DNA from: Epiperipatus broadwayi
Taxonomy: Eukaryota > Onychophora > Udeonychophora > Euonychophora > Peripatidae
Length of the DNA stretch: 64,000 bases
Assembly: GCA_028023455.1 (NCBI GenBank)
Contig: JAQFVV010006246.1
Span: forward strand, 6,528,363-6,592,362
Reading direction: 5' to 3'
Shown here piece after piece: positions 26,936-37,816 of this stretch (the first letter of the stretch is position 1; each line of letters begins with the position of its first letter). The position numbers and the translations under genes were made by a program. The notes under the pieces are model-generated. The model made no database searches. It was not told where the DNA came from and saw nothing but the letters and a program-made list of their open reading frames with translations.

Positions 26936-28784
26936 AAATTGGTTACAAGATTTGACCCTAAATAAATAGAATTTCTAAGTTAAATAAAAGTTTTAAAATA
27001 ATTATGCAGAGCAGGCTGATAACTGTAAAATGGTATAGGCATGTCTTTATCACTGATGCCAATATAGTTGACATTTTTAGCATTATTAGGCACCTCTGAT
27101 TTGTTTTTATATGCTGGCTAAAATTTTTAATTAACAATTCATTAATTTTTCTATTATCTTAATATCTGTATTTTATAGTTACTATGGACGTTTTCTTTTA
27201 TAAGGTCAAAGTCTGATTCTGGACTGAACTTTTGATATTTACTTATTACTTAGTCTTTAAACAATGACACACATGCAGACAAAATGTAATGAAACAATAC
27301 TTTTTTTAAAAAAAAAAAAGATTCCTAGGCATAAGCTTGCAATTATTGTATACCTGTGAATCAAGTAATAGAAGGTGTTAATACAAAAAAAAAAAAAAAA
27401 AGAGAGAATTTCTAAAGTGCTCTAAAAACTAGATTTATGGTTAGTAATTTGCCTCATGATTGATAATGCATGCAACAATAAATGGCAAAAAAAAAAAAGC
27501 TTCTTTAAAAACACAACTTTTTAAAAATATATTAAATTATCACCAATAATGTCTTTCTAATATATCTTTAATAAATATTTAAAATATATCTCTTTTTCTT
27601 CTTTCTAAATTTAGTTAAAGCCTTCTCTATAAAAAATATTTCTTCTTTCATGTCCCCTATTCATATTATTTCATTTGTTCCCAAAGTCATATTATAAAAA
27701 TTGACAGTCACTTTCCTAGTGAATATTCATATAAACATTTTAATAATGCTTTCAAAAATACACAAACGTTTAACTTTTTTTTTTTAAAAGTATGTTTAGT
27801 TTTTACAATTCTTACATTAATTCTACTCTTCCAATATGTACAATCATATATCAATCTTTTGAAATTATTGTGTTAAATGTTGTCTATTAATCTATTACCA
27901 TTTACAACTTTATATTTCTCATCTATTTTCACAACAGCAATTAATCTTCTAAGCATTTGATTTCTTTCTGAACTTTGAGTATATCAAATCAATACTATTG
28001 GCATTTTCCTAAACTTAACTAGACTGTCTGCAGTCACTGGAAAATCTGTAGCAAATAAATCCTTCTAAGCCCATTTTTTTCATTGCTTTTGTACCAATTT
28101 GTAAAAATAATTTTAAAAAAAATTACAAATATTAATTTTTAATATGTTCTTTTAACTTATACAACAACAAATACATATAGAATTTCATTTTAAATTTTTA
28201 TCTAAACATATTTAATTTTGTAAAAAAATGTATCTTAACAGAACTACATTATGCTTATGGGTAGATTATTGTTCATCCAAAAATCTGAGTTCAAAATTGT
28301 TTAGATTCAAAAATTGTGAAGAAGTTTTGCATTGGCAAGTGGCAGAATATTTATAATAAAAAATGTCATTTCTGTATATCATAAAAGAATAATATCAAAA
28401 GAAAGACTTAAAAAGTTTAATTTACTATATTAGAAAATACACAAATTGCATGAAAAAAATATTTACATTTAAAAAACAATAAAATATTAAAATCCATTAC
28501 CTATTTACATTTACAAAGAAAATTTTGCAATATTAAGGGATTAAAAATTCACATTAAAATTTGAAATTTCTTTGTATGCTTTTCCCAAAAACTGATGTAA
28601 AAATAATCAATTTTCATTTCCAGATTAGATTTTTGAAGATAAATATATAGCACAGATATTTAAACATTTTGCTTCATATTTAGTACAGTATTGAGAATAA
28701 ATAATGAATAAAGTGTAATGATTACTTAAAATTCCAGTTTTTTAGATATTTCTCCATCAAATTATAGTTATGTAATCTTATACA
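26936..28784. other. AT-rich DNA without a recognisable gene
   Basis: Poly(A/T) runs and no coding signal. An A16 run at 28785-28800 directly precedes the RTE copy B homology. Confidence 0.5.
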
Positions 28785-28799
28785 TAAAAAAAAAAAAAA

Positions 28800-30013
28800 A
28801 CAATTGGCCAATACAATTTCTACTGAGACTAGTGAATTTATAAAGAAAAGAAGGAATATGAAGATATACAAAAATAATGCATTAAAAAGGATTGAATAAC
28901 TCAAATTTTATAAAACGGATCAGAAAAGAGTTGAAAATGATATAAAAAAAGTATAACTGTGAACTAGCAAGGGAAGCTGTAGAAGAGAATAAAAGTCTCA
29001 AGAGTGTAAAACAACATTTTGGTATAGGTAGGAAATTTATATCTGTAATAAGAAAAAAGATGGCATTATTACTAAAAAGAGAATTATTACTAAAAAGAGA
29101 GATGTCATCATGAAATGGGTAGAAGACTTCTATCAACAATTATAATGCAATAAAGAACAAGTACCTCCTATATCTAATATATCTTCTGAATTGCCCAGAA
29201 TTTTAAATAAAGAAGTGAGACATACAATTAAATTTATGAAGAAAGAAAATGCTCCAGGTAATGATGGAATTATAATTGATATATTAAAAGAAGCAGGTGA
29301 AGAAATAGAATTTTTTTAGAAAAGTTATATACCAAATGTCTAAATGATAAAGATGTACCAGATGATTGAAAGAATGCAGTATTAATATTTAAAAAAGGTG
29401 ATAAAAGAAGATATTAAAAATTAGAGACCTATCAGCCTTTTATCAGTTTTATACAAAATTTGTACCAAGATAATTACAATTCATCTATAGTAAACATTGG
29501 ATTTCCACCAACCAAGAGAACAAGCTGGATTTAAAAGTCATTTTAGTACAGTAGATCATATCCAGATATTGAAAAAAGTTATAGAAAGGACAAATGATTA
29601 TAAGTTGCCATTATGCTTTGGATTTGTAGATTATGAAAAGGCATTTGATTCTATAAATATTTCTTCAGTGATTAAAGCATTGAATCATCAAGATATAGAT
29701 CAAATATATTGTCATATTTTAAAGAATATTTATAAAAATGCGACAGCAATAATTAAATTACATAATGATACTGGGAAAGTCAACATTGAGAAGGGTGTAA
29801 GACAGGGTGACTCCATATCTCCAAAATGTTTTACAGTAGTGCTGCAAGAAATATTTTGTGGATTAAAATGGGAAGCTAAAGGAGTGAAAGTAAATGGAGA
29901 TTATTTAAGTCATTTACATTTTGCAGATGATGTAGTTATTTTTGCAAATAATGCTTTAAAGCTGCAGGAAATGTTGCAGGAGTTATCAGATGAAAGTAGG
30001 ACTAAAGATAAAT
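28800..30013 (+). pseudogene. RTE copy B, linker and reverse transcriptase (left part)
   Basis: From 29497 a 170-codon open stretch carries the RT core: QAGFKSHFST, FVDYEKAFDSI (motif A), RQGDSISPK (motif B) and LHFADDVVIFAN (motif C, catalytic Asp pair). Before that, 28800-29490 matches the copy A linker and RT fingers with stops and indels. It ends at the insertion point in the segment after motif C. The well-kept palm core against a broken 5' half suggests moderate age. Confidence 0.85.
30004..30013 (+). repeat. 10-bp target-site duplication (partner 31963-31972)
   Basis: AAAGATAAAT occurs on both sides of the inserted element and only once in the uninterrupted copy A. This places the insertion within RTE copy B. 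Confidence 0.75.
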
Positions 30014-30077
30014 GTAATTATATACACAACTTTTCACTTCTTTTTCTTTTTAAATTATAGCTCCATGATAATAAATA

Positions 30078-30168
30078 TATAAATTCAACATTCCTTCTTT
30101 TTCTTTTTAAAACTTGTTTTATTCCAAACTATAATTTTATTTCTCTTCCATACAACGTTTCAACTACA
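30078..30168 (-). repeat. Left inverted terminal segment of the 1.95-kb insertion
   Basis: It is the reverse complement of 31872-31961 with few mismatches, over about 90 bp. The 64 bp between the target duplication and this arm repeat the motif CTTCTTTTTCTTTTTAAA, perhaps a partial end duplication. Confidence 0.85.
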
Positions 30169-30187
30169 TTCAGTAGTCATTATCAGG
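30148..30187 (-). ncRNA. Hammerhead-ribozyme-like motif (degenerate)
   Basis: On the minus strand the order is CTGATAATGA, a hairpin of GACTAC with GTAGTT (loop TGAAT), then GAAACGTTG. Hammerhead ribozymes, known from terminal repeats of Penelope-like elements, have CTGATGA, stem II, then GAAA in this order. The first box deviates at the catalytic G, so this copy is probably inactive even if the assignment is right. Confidence 0.35.
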
Positions 30188-30195
30188 TTTCCTTA

Positions 30196-30299
<104 letters not shown>

Positions 30300-31871
30300 T
30301 TAATAAAAATAAAAAACAAAAATAATAACACAAATAAATAAAATATTAATACATTCCAAATATATAATATTCAAATAAAACCACAATATTATTATCATCT
30401 ACAAATACAATTATTTACCTCCTTCCCTATCTCTAATTATTTCTTTTAAAATACCTTTATAATTTAATTATAATAACCAGTCATACAAGGGTGCCACTAG
30501 GTTATTTGAATCTAGAAAATTTATAGAGTAGGCAGAGACACGCTGTTAAGATCACGACCGCCGACACACAAACTTGAAAAAAAATTATAAAAAAAAATTG
30601 TTTGTTTCATTATTATTTACTATTATTTTTATTTGTTTTAACTTTTATTTTTAATCTTAAAAATGTTGAGCATAGATGAGCTACCCAGACGACGCACTTA
30701 AAAGACTTTCAAACATTTGATTCCAGGCTAAAAGTCCGCAGCCACACCAACGCTCGCTTCCAGATATATATCAGCAACCAATGCAATGTGAACATGTTAG
30801 CATAGAATCACGCCGTCAGGGATGTGCATCTGAACAGCGTGATATTATTGGAAGAAACATGACCATCAGTACAGGAATGTGCATCTGTCTGACTAAGGAA
30901 TCATATATATAAATTTTTTAAAAACTGCTACATATGGGGGAGAGCGGTCTATCTGCCGACTTATAATCCCTCCATAGAGCTAGAAAGGATCAATGGTGCA
31001 GGAAATACCTCTGCGTCCATTTCAACGGTATGACTACCTCTTTGGGGTCATGCATTCAGTTAAACTCGTCGCCCTATGTGCTAACACACTTCACATTACA
31101 TTGATATAAACGTCCATATATTTCTCCACCAGCATTGACACAACTATGAAACAAATAGTCCGAAATCAAAACCCCTTTAAAATTAACATATATTTAAACA
31201 AGTCTAGCAGCCATCTACACTCAACTAACATTTAAATCATTTTATTAATTTAATTCTAAAAAAAAACCTTTAGTTTAAGGTTTTAAAATTATTTTACAAT
31301 ACCACATTATATTTAACATTTTTTTTTTACTACAAATATTATTTAACCTACTTTTCTTTTAAATTCAATAATGCATAAATAACGATAAGTATTTTCATCT
31401 TTAAATTCGTTTGCAATAGCAAACCCCCGCCCCATTACAAACACATATTAAGCATTAATAAATAAAAGAAAAACAATACATATTTTAAGAGATTATGTTT
31501 AAAACTTTAGATAAGACTTTTAAAATTTCAAAGTTTATAAAAATAAAGTTCAGATTGGTTTAGGAAAAAAAGTTTATAGTTCATTTTTAGAAACAAATAA
31601 AGTTCGAAGATTTTAACTTAAAGAGAGTTTAGATTTCATTTTATCATTTTTAAAATTATACTTTCCTTTCTCTGTGCTCATTTCTTTGTGATGAAGATCT
31701 ATGAAGACTTATGACGATTTACGATGATTTCTGAAGAAGGGATCCGTGGAGATGAAAGCTGTCTTCGACTGGCCGGTCTGAGGGAAGCACGATTATACAG
31801 ATTACATTTTTGGTAACAGCGACAATATTTATTTTAACTTTTCAGCAACAACGAAATGAATTGAAAATTCT

Positions 31872-31961
31872 GTAGTTGAAATGTTGTATGGAAGAGAAAT
31901 AAAATTATAGTTTGGAATAAAACAAGTTTTAAAAAGAAAAAGAAGGAATGTTGAATTTATA
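31872..31961 (+). repeat. Right inverted terminal segment of the 1.95-kb insertion
   Basis: It pairs with 30078-30168. It starts at GTAGTTGAAATG, where one C of the GAAACG box has become T and the upstream ribozyme-like box is lost. Confidence 0.85.
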
Positions 31962-31962
31962 T

Positions 31963-32515
31963 AAAGATAAATACTAAAAAGACTTCTCAAAATATGAAAA
32001 TAAAGATTGATTATGATAGGTTAGAAGAAGTTAACACTTACAAATACCTTGGCCAGATTGTTAATACAGATGGAAACATAATGAATAAAATTTATCATAG
32101 AATTAAACTTGGTTGGAGTGCTTTTGGTAGAAATAACTTGATACTAAAAGGAAATATGCCTATGTGTTTGAAAAATGTTTTTAATAAATGTGTTTTACAA
32201 GTTCTTACTTATGGATCTGAGACTTGGACATTTAACAGAAAATCAATACAGAAACTTCAGATGGCTCAAAGAAGTATGAAGAGATGCATGTTGGGAGTAA
32301 CAAGAAGAGAGTGAAAATGCAATATATGGGTAAGAGAACAAACAGGTGTAACTGATCTCATTGAAAAAATTAAAAGACTGAAGTAGAGTTGGTCTGGACA
32401 TATACTAGATGGACAATTGAAATCTTAAACTGGATTCCAAGAGATTGTAAAAGACCCAGAAAGAGACCACATATGAGATGGATGGATGAAATAAGAAATG
32501 GTGCAGGGATGATGA
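31963..32515 (+). pseudogene. RTE copy B, C-terminal part
   Basis: The RT reading frame resumes after the insertion. The line from the end of the RT core through MKIKIDYDRLEEV, YKYLGQIV and YGSETWTFNRK is open in one frame to 32314, then breaks. The remainder to ~32515 matches the copy A C-terminal domain with stops. At the place where copy A changes frame, copy B has a 26-nt shorter sequence and stays in frame. Confidence 0.8.
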
Positions 32516-32765
32516 ATCTTATACAAAAATGAGAATCATATATTATTTTTAAAAAAAACTTTTAATATAGAATTACAAAGGTTTCGATTTTAGCTAATGA
32601 AACTGCAAATAAGTACATATTTATTCATTTATGATGAAATTAAAATTTAACATAAAAAGTTCACATTTCAGTAGCTAAGATTATGGGAGCATAAAGTCTC
32701 TCCAAAGCGCTCAGCATATTAAATTGCAGAGTATTATTTGCTTTTACTAACTTCATTATAATTCT
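32516..32765. other. AT-rich spacer
   Basis: No gene or repeat is seen between the end of RTE copy B and the start of the Penelope-like insertion. Confidence 0.5.
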
Positions 32766-32830
32766 ATAATTAAAACACTTCTTTTCTTTTCAAAAACTTT
32801 ATTTGATGTATATGTACATCCACTTCTTCC

Positions 32831-32872
32831 AACGTTTCGACTATTTTTACTCTATAGTCATTTTCAAGGATC
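32831..32872 (-). ncRNA. Hammerhead-ribozyme-like motif at the PLE end (minus arm)
   Basis: The minus strand reads TCCTTGAAAATGA, a perfect 6-bp hairpin of GACTAT with ATAGTC (9-nt loop), then GAAACGTT. PLE terminal repeats are known to carry hammerhead ribozymes. The stem II plus GAAAC part fits; the first box (CTGATGA in active ribozymes) is poorly kept. Activity is unlikely or at best weak. Confidence 0.4.
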
Positions 32873-33193
32873 TAGAAAAAAACATATTACATTATAACAA
32901 ACTTCACATAATAAAACCAAAAAAATCAAAACAATATAAAAAACACACACAAAAAATATATAAACCCCCAAAAAATTAAAAATAAATAAAATACATTAAA
33001 ATCAATTAAATTAAAACACAAAATATACACCACACTTTCTTGACTCCCTTCTCAAAAAACTTTCCCTTTTTTACATTTTCTTTTATCCAAAAACCAATTG
33101 TTACAATAAAAACTTATTTCCTTTTTCTTTCTTATATACTTCAAAAATGAATTTATTTCCAAAAATAATTCTTTATCCATTACTTATCCAATT

Positions 33194-33540
33194 CTATTTA
33201 AAAACAGGTTTATATCTTTTTATATATAAACTCTCTTTTACCATTCTTTCTTTATATAATCTAACCCCCTCCAACATTTTAGTCTTAAAATCTGTATGTC
33301 CAACTTCCTTACTTTGTATATTTACATTAGAATTCCTATCTCTCAAATGCTGTTTCAATCTTGTCTCTAATTTGTTGTTTGTCGTACCAATATATGATAC
33401 ATCTTTATTATCTTTTTTACAATCCAAACATTCTATTTTATAAATACCATTGATGTTTTCAACATTCCTATTTTTTATCATATTACCTAAATTACATTTC
33501 CTTTTATATACTTGTTTCAACAATAAACTACATTCCTTAC
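33194..33540 (-). pseudogene. PLE GIY-YIG endonuclease domain, minus-strand arm
   Basis: This is the C-terminal endonuclease of a Penelope-like polyprotein, which nicks target DNA. Motifs in order: NGIYKIECLDC (the GIY part followed by a CxxC zinc-finger pair), SYIGTTNNKLETRLKQH (YIG with the conserved Arg and His), and YIKRYKPVF at the end. The domain itself is intact. It is cut from its RT by the RTE insertion at 33557. Because the RTE ends in ATG triplets, the open frame now reaches into that tail and gains four in-frame ATG codons (33554-33565), making a short chimeric ORF. Confidence 0.85.
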
Positions 33541-33556
33541 TATATTTCTTATTCAT
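33541..33556. repeat. 16-bp target-site duplication of RTE copy A (partner 36839-36854)
   Basis: TATATTTCTTATTCAT is present at both borders of RTE copy A without a mismatch. It ties the RTE insertion to the PLE sequence and shows that the insertion is young. The last CAT may belong to the tail instead. Confidence 0.9.
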
Positions 33557-33564
33557 CATCATCA

Positions 33565-34185
33565 TCAACCATTATCAATCCACTGCAGGATGAAGGTCTC
33601 TCCAAGTTTAATCCATCTTCTCCGATCTTTAGCTTCTCTTCTCCACAACACCCCTGCACATTTTCTTATTTCATCCATCCATCTCACATGTGGCCTCTTT
33701 CTGGGTCTTTTACAATCTCTTGGAATCCAGTTTAAAATTTCAATTGTCCATCTATTATCATCTCTTCTAGCAATATGTCCAGCCCAACTCCATTTCAATC
33801 TTTTAATTTTTTCAATAAGGTCAGTAACACCTGTTTGTTGTCTTACCCATACATTGCGTTTTCGATCTCTTCTTGTTACTCCCAACATACATCTCTCCAT
33901 ACTCCTTTGAGTGGTCTGAAGTCTCTGTATTGCTCTTCTATTAAGTGTCCAAGTCTCAGATCCATAAGTAAGAACTGGTAAAACACATTTGTTAAAAACC
34001 ATCCTTTTCAAACACATAGGCATATTTCCTTTTAGTATCAAGTTATTTCTACCAAAAGCACTCCAACCAAGTTTAATTCTATGATTAATTTCCTCCATTA
34101 TGTTTCCATCTGTATTAATAATCTGACCAAGGTATTTGTAACTGTTAACTTCTTCTAATTCTTCATAATCAATCTTTATTTTCAT
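33565..34185 (-). CDS. RTE copy A, C-terminal domain (206 codons, out of frame with the RT)
   Basis: This is the C-terminal region typical of RTE elements: YKYLGQI near residue 18, LTYGSETWTL (~70), RSMERCMLGVTRR (~90), a KRLKWSWAGHIARRDDNRW block (~130) and WIDNG at the end. Its exact biochemical role is not defined; it follows the RT thumb. It opens with an ATG whose last two bases are shared with the TGA of the upstream frame (ATGA overlap at 34182-34185). Comparison with copy B suggests that one original frame was split by an indel, though translational coupling across ATGA cannot be excluded. The frame ends in the element's 3' tail. Confidence 0.85.
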   Translation of the reverse strand: MKIKIDYEELEEVNSYKYLGQIINTDGNIMEEINHRIKLGWSAFGRNNLILKGNMPMCLKRMVFNKCVLPVLTYGSETWTLNRRAIQRLQTTQRSMERCMLGVTRRDRKRNVWVRQQTGVTDLIEKIKRLKWSWAGHIARRDDNRWTIEILNWIPRDCKRPRKRPHVRWMDEIRKCAGVLWRREAKDRRRWIKLGETFILQWIDNG

Positions 34186-36527
34186 ATTTTGAGCAAATCG
34201 ATTAAACGTCCGATTACTTTAGTCTTTTTAACATTTATCTTTAGTCCTACTTTTCTACTTTCATCTGCTAACTCCTGCAACATTTCCTGCAGCTCTGAAG
34301 CATTATTTGCAAAAACAACTACATCATCTGCAAAATCTAAATGACTTAAATACTCTCCATTTACTTTCACTCCTTTAGTTTCCCATTTTAATTCACAAAA
34401 TACTTCTTGCAGCACTGCTGTAAAGAGTTTTGGAGATATGGAGTCACCTTGTCTTACACCTTTCTCAATGTTGATTTTTCCAGTATCATTATGTAATCTA
34501 ATTGTTGCTGTTGCATTTTTATAAATATTCTTTAAAATATGACAATATCCTGGATCTATACCTTGATGATCCAATGCTTTAATCACTGAAGAAATGTGTA
34601 TAGAATCGAATGCCTTTTCATAATCTACAAATCCAAAACATAATGACAACTCATATTCGTTTGTCCTTTCTATGACTTCTCTCAATACCTGGATATGATC
34701 TATTGTACTAAAACCACTTTTAAATCCAGCTTGTTCTCTTGGTTGGTGGAAATCCAAAGTTCTCTGTAGACGAGTTGTAATTATCTTGGTAAAAATTTTA
34801 TATAAAACTGATAAAAGGCTGATAGGTCTGTAATTTCTAATATCTTCTTTATCACCTTTTTTAAATATTAATATTATTACTGCATTCTTCCAATCTTCCA
34901 GTACATCTTTATCATTTAGACATTTGGTATATAACTTTGCTAAAATTGTTTCTATTTCTTCACCTGCTTCTTTTAATATATCAATTATAATTCCATCATT
35001 TCCTGGAGCCTTTCCTTTCTTCATACACTTAATTGCATGTCTCACTTCTTCATTTAAAATTCTGGGCAATTTGGAAGATGTAATAGATATAGGAGGTACT
35101 TGTTCTTTATTACTATATAATTCTTGATAAAAATCTTCTACCAATTTCATGATGTCATCTCTCTTTTTAGTAATAATTCCATCTTTTTTTCTTATTGCAG
35201 ATATAAATTTCCTACCAATACCAAAATGTTGTTTAACATTTTTGAGACTTTTATTTTCTTCTACAGCTTTCCTTGCTATTTCACAGTTATACTTTCTTAT
35301 ATCATTTTCAACTCTTTTCCGTACCATTTTACAAAATTCGAGATATTCAATTCTTTTTAATACATCATTTTTGTATATCTTCATATTCCTTCTTTTCTTC
35401 ATAAATTCTCTAGTCTCAGTAGAAATTTTATTAGTCAATTGCTGCTTTTTTCTACCAGCTATGTTTGTTGCAGTTTTTAAAAGTGTATCAGCTATTTTCA
35501 TATTAATTTCATTCAAATCTGAATCATGTTCAAAATCTCCTAACACTTGAAACCTATTTGTAAGTTCTAATTTAAATTCATTAGAATGTTTCTGAAGATT
35601 AGGAATATCAACTGTAAATATTGTTTTTCTTAATAATTTTTGTCTCTCTAGTTTTACATTAACACGTAACTTACACCTTACTAATCGATGATCACTTCCT
35701 GTGTTAAATTTATTAAGAACATTACAATCTTGAAATATGTATTTTCTGTTAGTCAAAATATAATCCAATTCTGCTGTACCTTCATTTGGATGCTTCCATG
35801 TCCATTTCCTTTTAATATTTTTCTCAAAAAATGAATTCATAATATAAAGTTTTTCTTTTTCTGCAAACTCCACAAGTCTATGTCCTCTCTCATTTCTATT
35901 ACCATAACCAAAATTACCTACAGCAATTTCATCTTTCATTTGTCTACCAATTCTAGCATTAAAGTCTCCCATAACAATTTTAAAATGTTGTTTACTCTGA
36001 TCAAAAGCCTTTTGTAAACCCCAAAAAAAAACCTCTCCCCCTTCATCACTATGAGAACTTGTTGGGGCATAAACCTGAATTATCTGCATTTGGTATCTGC
36101 TATTAAGTTGTATAACTAATCTTGCCACTCTGTCCGATACACCATCAACCTCCACAATATTGTTCTTCCACTTTTTATTTATAATGAATCCTACTCCACT
36201 TGTATTTCCAATATGTGTGCCTTTATAATAGAGTATATGTCCACTTTTTAAATCAATTGTTTCTTCTCCTTTTCTTCTAACTTCACAAAGTCCAATAATG
36301 TCCCATTTAATATAAGACAGTTCTTCTTCTAATTCTTGCAATCTTCCTTCACTTGAAAGTGATCTGCAGTTGTAAGTACCTAAATAAAAAGTCGTCATCA
36401 AATGGCAGCCTGGGTCCACAATCAGGGGATTCTTAGCACCCTCCGCCTTCGGCCACCAACCGCTGCCTTGGTTGGTGACTTTACAGCCTCCTGGGAATAA
36501 GGGCCATGCTTTATTTTTGTCTGTCAT
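34182..36527 (-). CDS. RTE copy A, APE endonuclease-reverse transcriptase (781 codons)
   Basis: The protein would nick target DNA and copy its own RNA from the nick. Endonuclease, residues ~45-290: GTYNCRS (Asn 53), GLCEVRR (Glu 82), VYAPTSS, VMGDFNARIG (187-194), LDYILTN and GSDHRLV (His 280), so all catalytic positions are present. A Lys/Glu-rich linker follows. RT, ~500-780: KGKAPGNDGI, NYRPISLLS, FVDYEKAFDSI (motif A, ~633), RQGDSISPK (motif B, ~692) and FADDVVVF (motif C, ~732). The first Met (36527) precedes a Trp/Gly-rich leader; the Met at residue 44 is an alternative start. The frame stops shortly after motif C where the C-terminal frame takes over. Only this break suggests inactivity. 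Confidence 0.92.
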   Translation of the reverse strand: MTDKNKAWPLFPGGCKVTNQGSGWWPKAEGAKNPLIVDPGCHLMTTFYLGTYNCRSLSSEGRLQELEEELSYIKWDIIGLCEVRRKGEETIDLKSGHILYYKGTHIGNTSGVGFIINKKWKNNIVEVDGVSDRVARLVIQLNSRYQMQIIQVYAPTSSHSDEGGEVFFWGLQKAFDQSKQHFKIVMGDFNARIGRQMKDEIAVGNFGYGNRNERGHRLVEFAEKEKLYIMNSFFEKNIKRKWTWKHPNEGTAELDYILTNRKYIFQDCNVLNKFNTGSDHRLVRCKLRVNVKLERQKLLRKTIFTVDIPNLQKHSNEFKLELTNRFQVLGDFEHDSDLNEINMKIADTLLKTATNIAGRKKQQLTNKISTETREFMKKRRNMKIYKNDVLKRIEYLEFCKMVRKRVENDIRKYNCEIARKAVEENKSLKNVKQHFGIGRKFISAIRKKDGIITKKRDDIMKLVEDFYQELYSNKEQVPPISITSSKLPRILNEEVRHAIKCMKKGKAPGNDGIIIDILKEAGEEIETILAKLYTKCLNDKDVLEDWKNAVIILIFKKGDKEDIRNYRPISLLSVLYKIFTKIITTRLQRTLDFHQPREQAGFKSGFSTIDHIQVLREVIERTNEYELSLCFGFVDYEKAFDSIHISSVIKALDHQGIDPGYCHILKNIYKNATATIRLHNDTGKINIEKGVRQGDSISPKLFTAVLQEVFCELKWETKGVKVNGEYLSHLDFADDVVVFANNASELQEMLQELADESRKVGLKINVKKTKVIGRLIDLLKI

Positions 36528-36838
36528 AATTGTATATATGTATTGGAAAAATATTTATCATTTACACAAACATTCATTCTGCCTTATCAGGCACTGAGAA
36601 GAAAGACCATGGTGTTTCTTGATCTTAAACTCAGAGGTAAAAAGCCAATAAACTCACCATGCTGGCTAATGCGTGTTGGTGAGCAGCCCATCCATGTTCG
36701 TATACTATATGAATAATCACATAGTAATAACAGCTGCAACGACAAAAACATATGGAGTGGACATTAGGAATTTGCCCTGCTCGGTTCCTTTAAGGCCTCC
36801 AAGAGGAATCAAAGGGTCTCCTTAAAAAAGAAATTATA

Positions 36839-36854
36839 TATATTTCTTATTCAT
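36839..36854. repeat. 16-bp target-site duplication of RTE copy A (right partner)
   Basis: It is identical to 33541-33556 and marks the 5' border of the RTE. Confidence 0.9.
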
Positions 36855-37141
36855 ATCCCTCATTATCTTTTTAATCTTAAAAAAAGTACTTTTTGACACT
36901 TTATACCCACTATACATAAATTCCTTCTTTTTTCTTTCTTTTTTCTCAATTTCCTCTCAATTTTGTCTATATTCTTTTTTCCACATAATTTATTAATAAT
37001 CTTAATTGGATAATCATTTTTTACTGCCTCATTTTTTATACACTCCATTTCCTCCCTAAATAACCCCTCTTCTGAACATAGATTAATTCCTCTAACTATT
37101 CTATTATTAACAATATTAATCCTATGTATGTATTCAATATC
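36855..37141 (-). pseudogene. PLE reverse transcriptase C-terminal region (fragment)
   Basis: Read on minus from the junction, the segment gives RINIVNNRIVRGINLCSEEG, then REEMECIKNEAVKNDYP and KIINKLCGKKN. This matches the layout of the thumb/linker region between RT and GIY-YIG in Penelope-like proteins. A frameshift in an A/T run near 36890 separates it from GYKVSKSTFF, which leads into the GIY-YIG part beyond the RTE insertion. The RT palm with its catalytic Asp residues is absent, so the copy was 5'-truncated at the inversion junction (~37124-37141). Confidence 0.65.
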
Positions 37142-37441
37142 TGTAATTTAGGTAATATGATAAAAAATAGGAATGTTGAAAACATAAATGGTATTTATAA
37201 AATAGAATGTTTGGATTGTAAAAAAGATAATAAAGATGTATCATATATTGGTACAACAAAGAACAAATTAGGGACAAGATTGAAACAGCATTTGAGAGAT
37301 AGGAATTCTAATGTAAATATACATAGTAAGAAAGTTGGACATACATATTTTAAGATTAAAATGTTGGAGGGGGTTAGATTATATAAAGAAAAAATGGTAA
37401 AAGAGAGTTTATATATAAAAAGATATAAACCTGTTTTTAAA
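37142..37441 (+). pseudogene. PLE GIY-YIG endonuclease domain, plus-strand arm
   Basis: The sequence is nearly the same as the minus-strand copy: NGIYKIECLDC, SYIGTTKNKLGTRLKQH and YIKRYKPVF. A few substitutions separate the two (for example LETRL against LGTRL, FKTK against FKIK). The endonuclease fold residues GIY, YIG, Arg and His are kept. Homology begins at TGTAATTTAGG just after the inversion junction, so it has no RT in front and is a 5'-truncated copy. Confidence 0.85.
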
Positions 37442-37776
37442 TAGAATTAGATAAGTAATGGATAAATAATTATTTTTGAAAATAAATTCATTTTTGAAGT
37501 ATATAAGAAAGAAAAAGGAAATAAGTTTTTATTGTAACAATTGGTTTTTGGATAAAAGAAAATGTAAAAAAGGGAAAGTTTTTTGAGAAGGGAGTCAAGA
37601 AAGTGTGGTGTATATTTTGTGTTTTAATTTAATTGATTTTAATGTATTTTATTTATTTTTAATTTTTATGGGGTTTATATATTTTTTTTGTGTGTTTTTT
37701 ATATTGTTTTGATTTTTTTGGTCTTTTTGGTTTTATTATGTGAAGTTTGTTATAATGTAATATGTTTTTTCTAGAT

Positions 37777-37816
37777 CCTTGAAAATGACTATAGAGTAAA
37801 AATAGTAGAAACGTTG
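37777..37816 (+). ncRNA. Hammerhead-ribozyme-like motif at the PLE end (plus arm)
   Basis: It has the same layout as the minus arm (TTGAAAATGA, GACTAT hairpin, GAAACGTTGG), but one stem base is changed (ATAGTA instead of ATAGTC), so this copy is further from an active form. Confidence 0.35.

Larger units (their letters stand above)
33557..36838 (-). mobile_element. RTE-type non-LTR retrotransposon, copy A (near complete)
   Basis: It is a ~3.28-kb element with a perfect 16-bp target duplication, a ~310-bp 5' leader (36528-36838), one long endonuclease/RT frame, a C-terminal frame and a short (ATG)n tail (33557-33565), typical of RTE elements. It sits inside the minus-strand arm of the Penelope-like element. 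One frame break near 34185 separates the two ORFs; otherwise it looks intact. Confidence 0.9.

Noticed and set aside
33590-33981. Plus-strand frames over the RTE C-terminus
   Set aside because: Antisense to the real RTE coding frame on minus.
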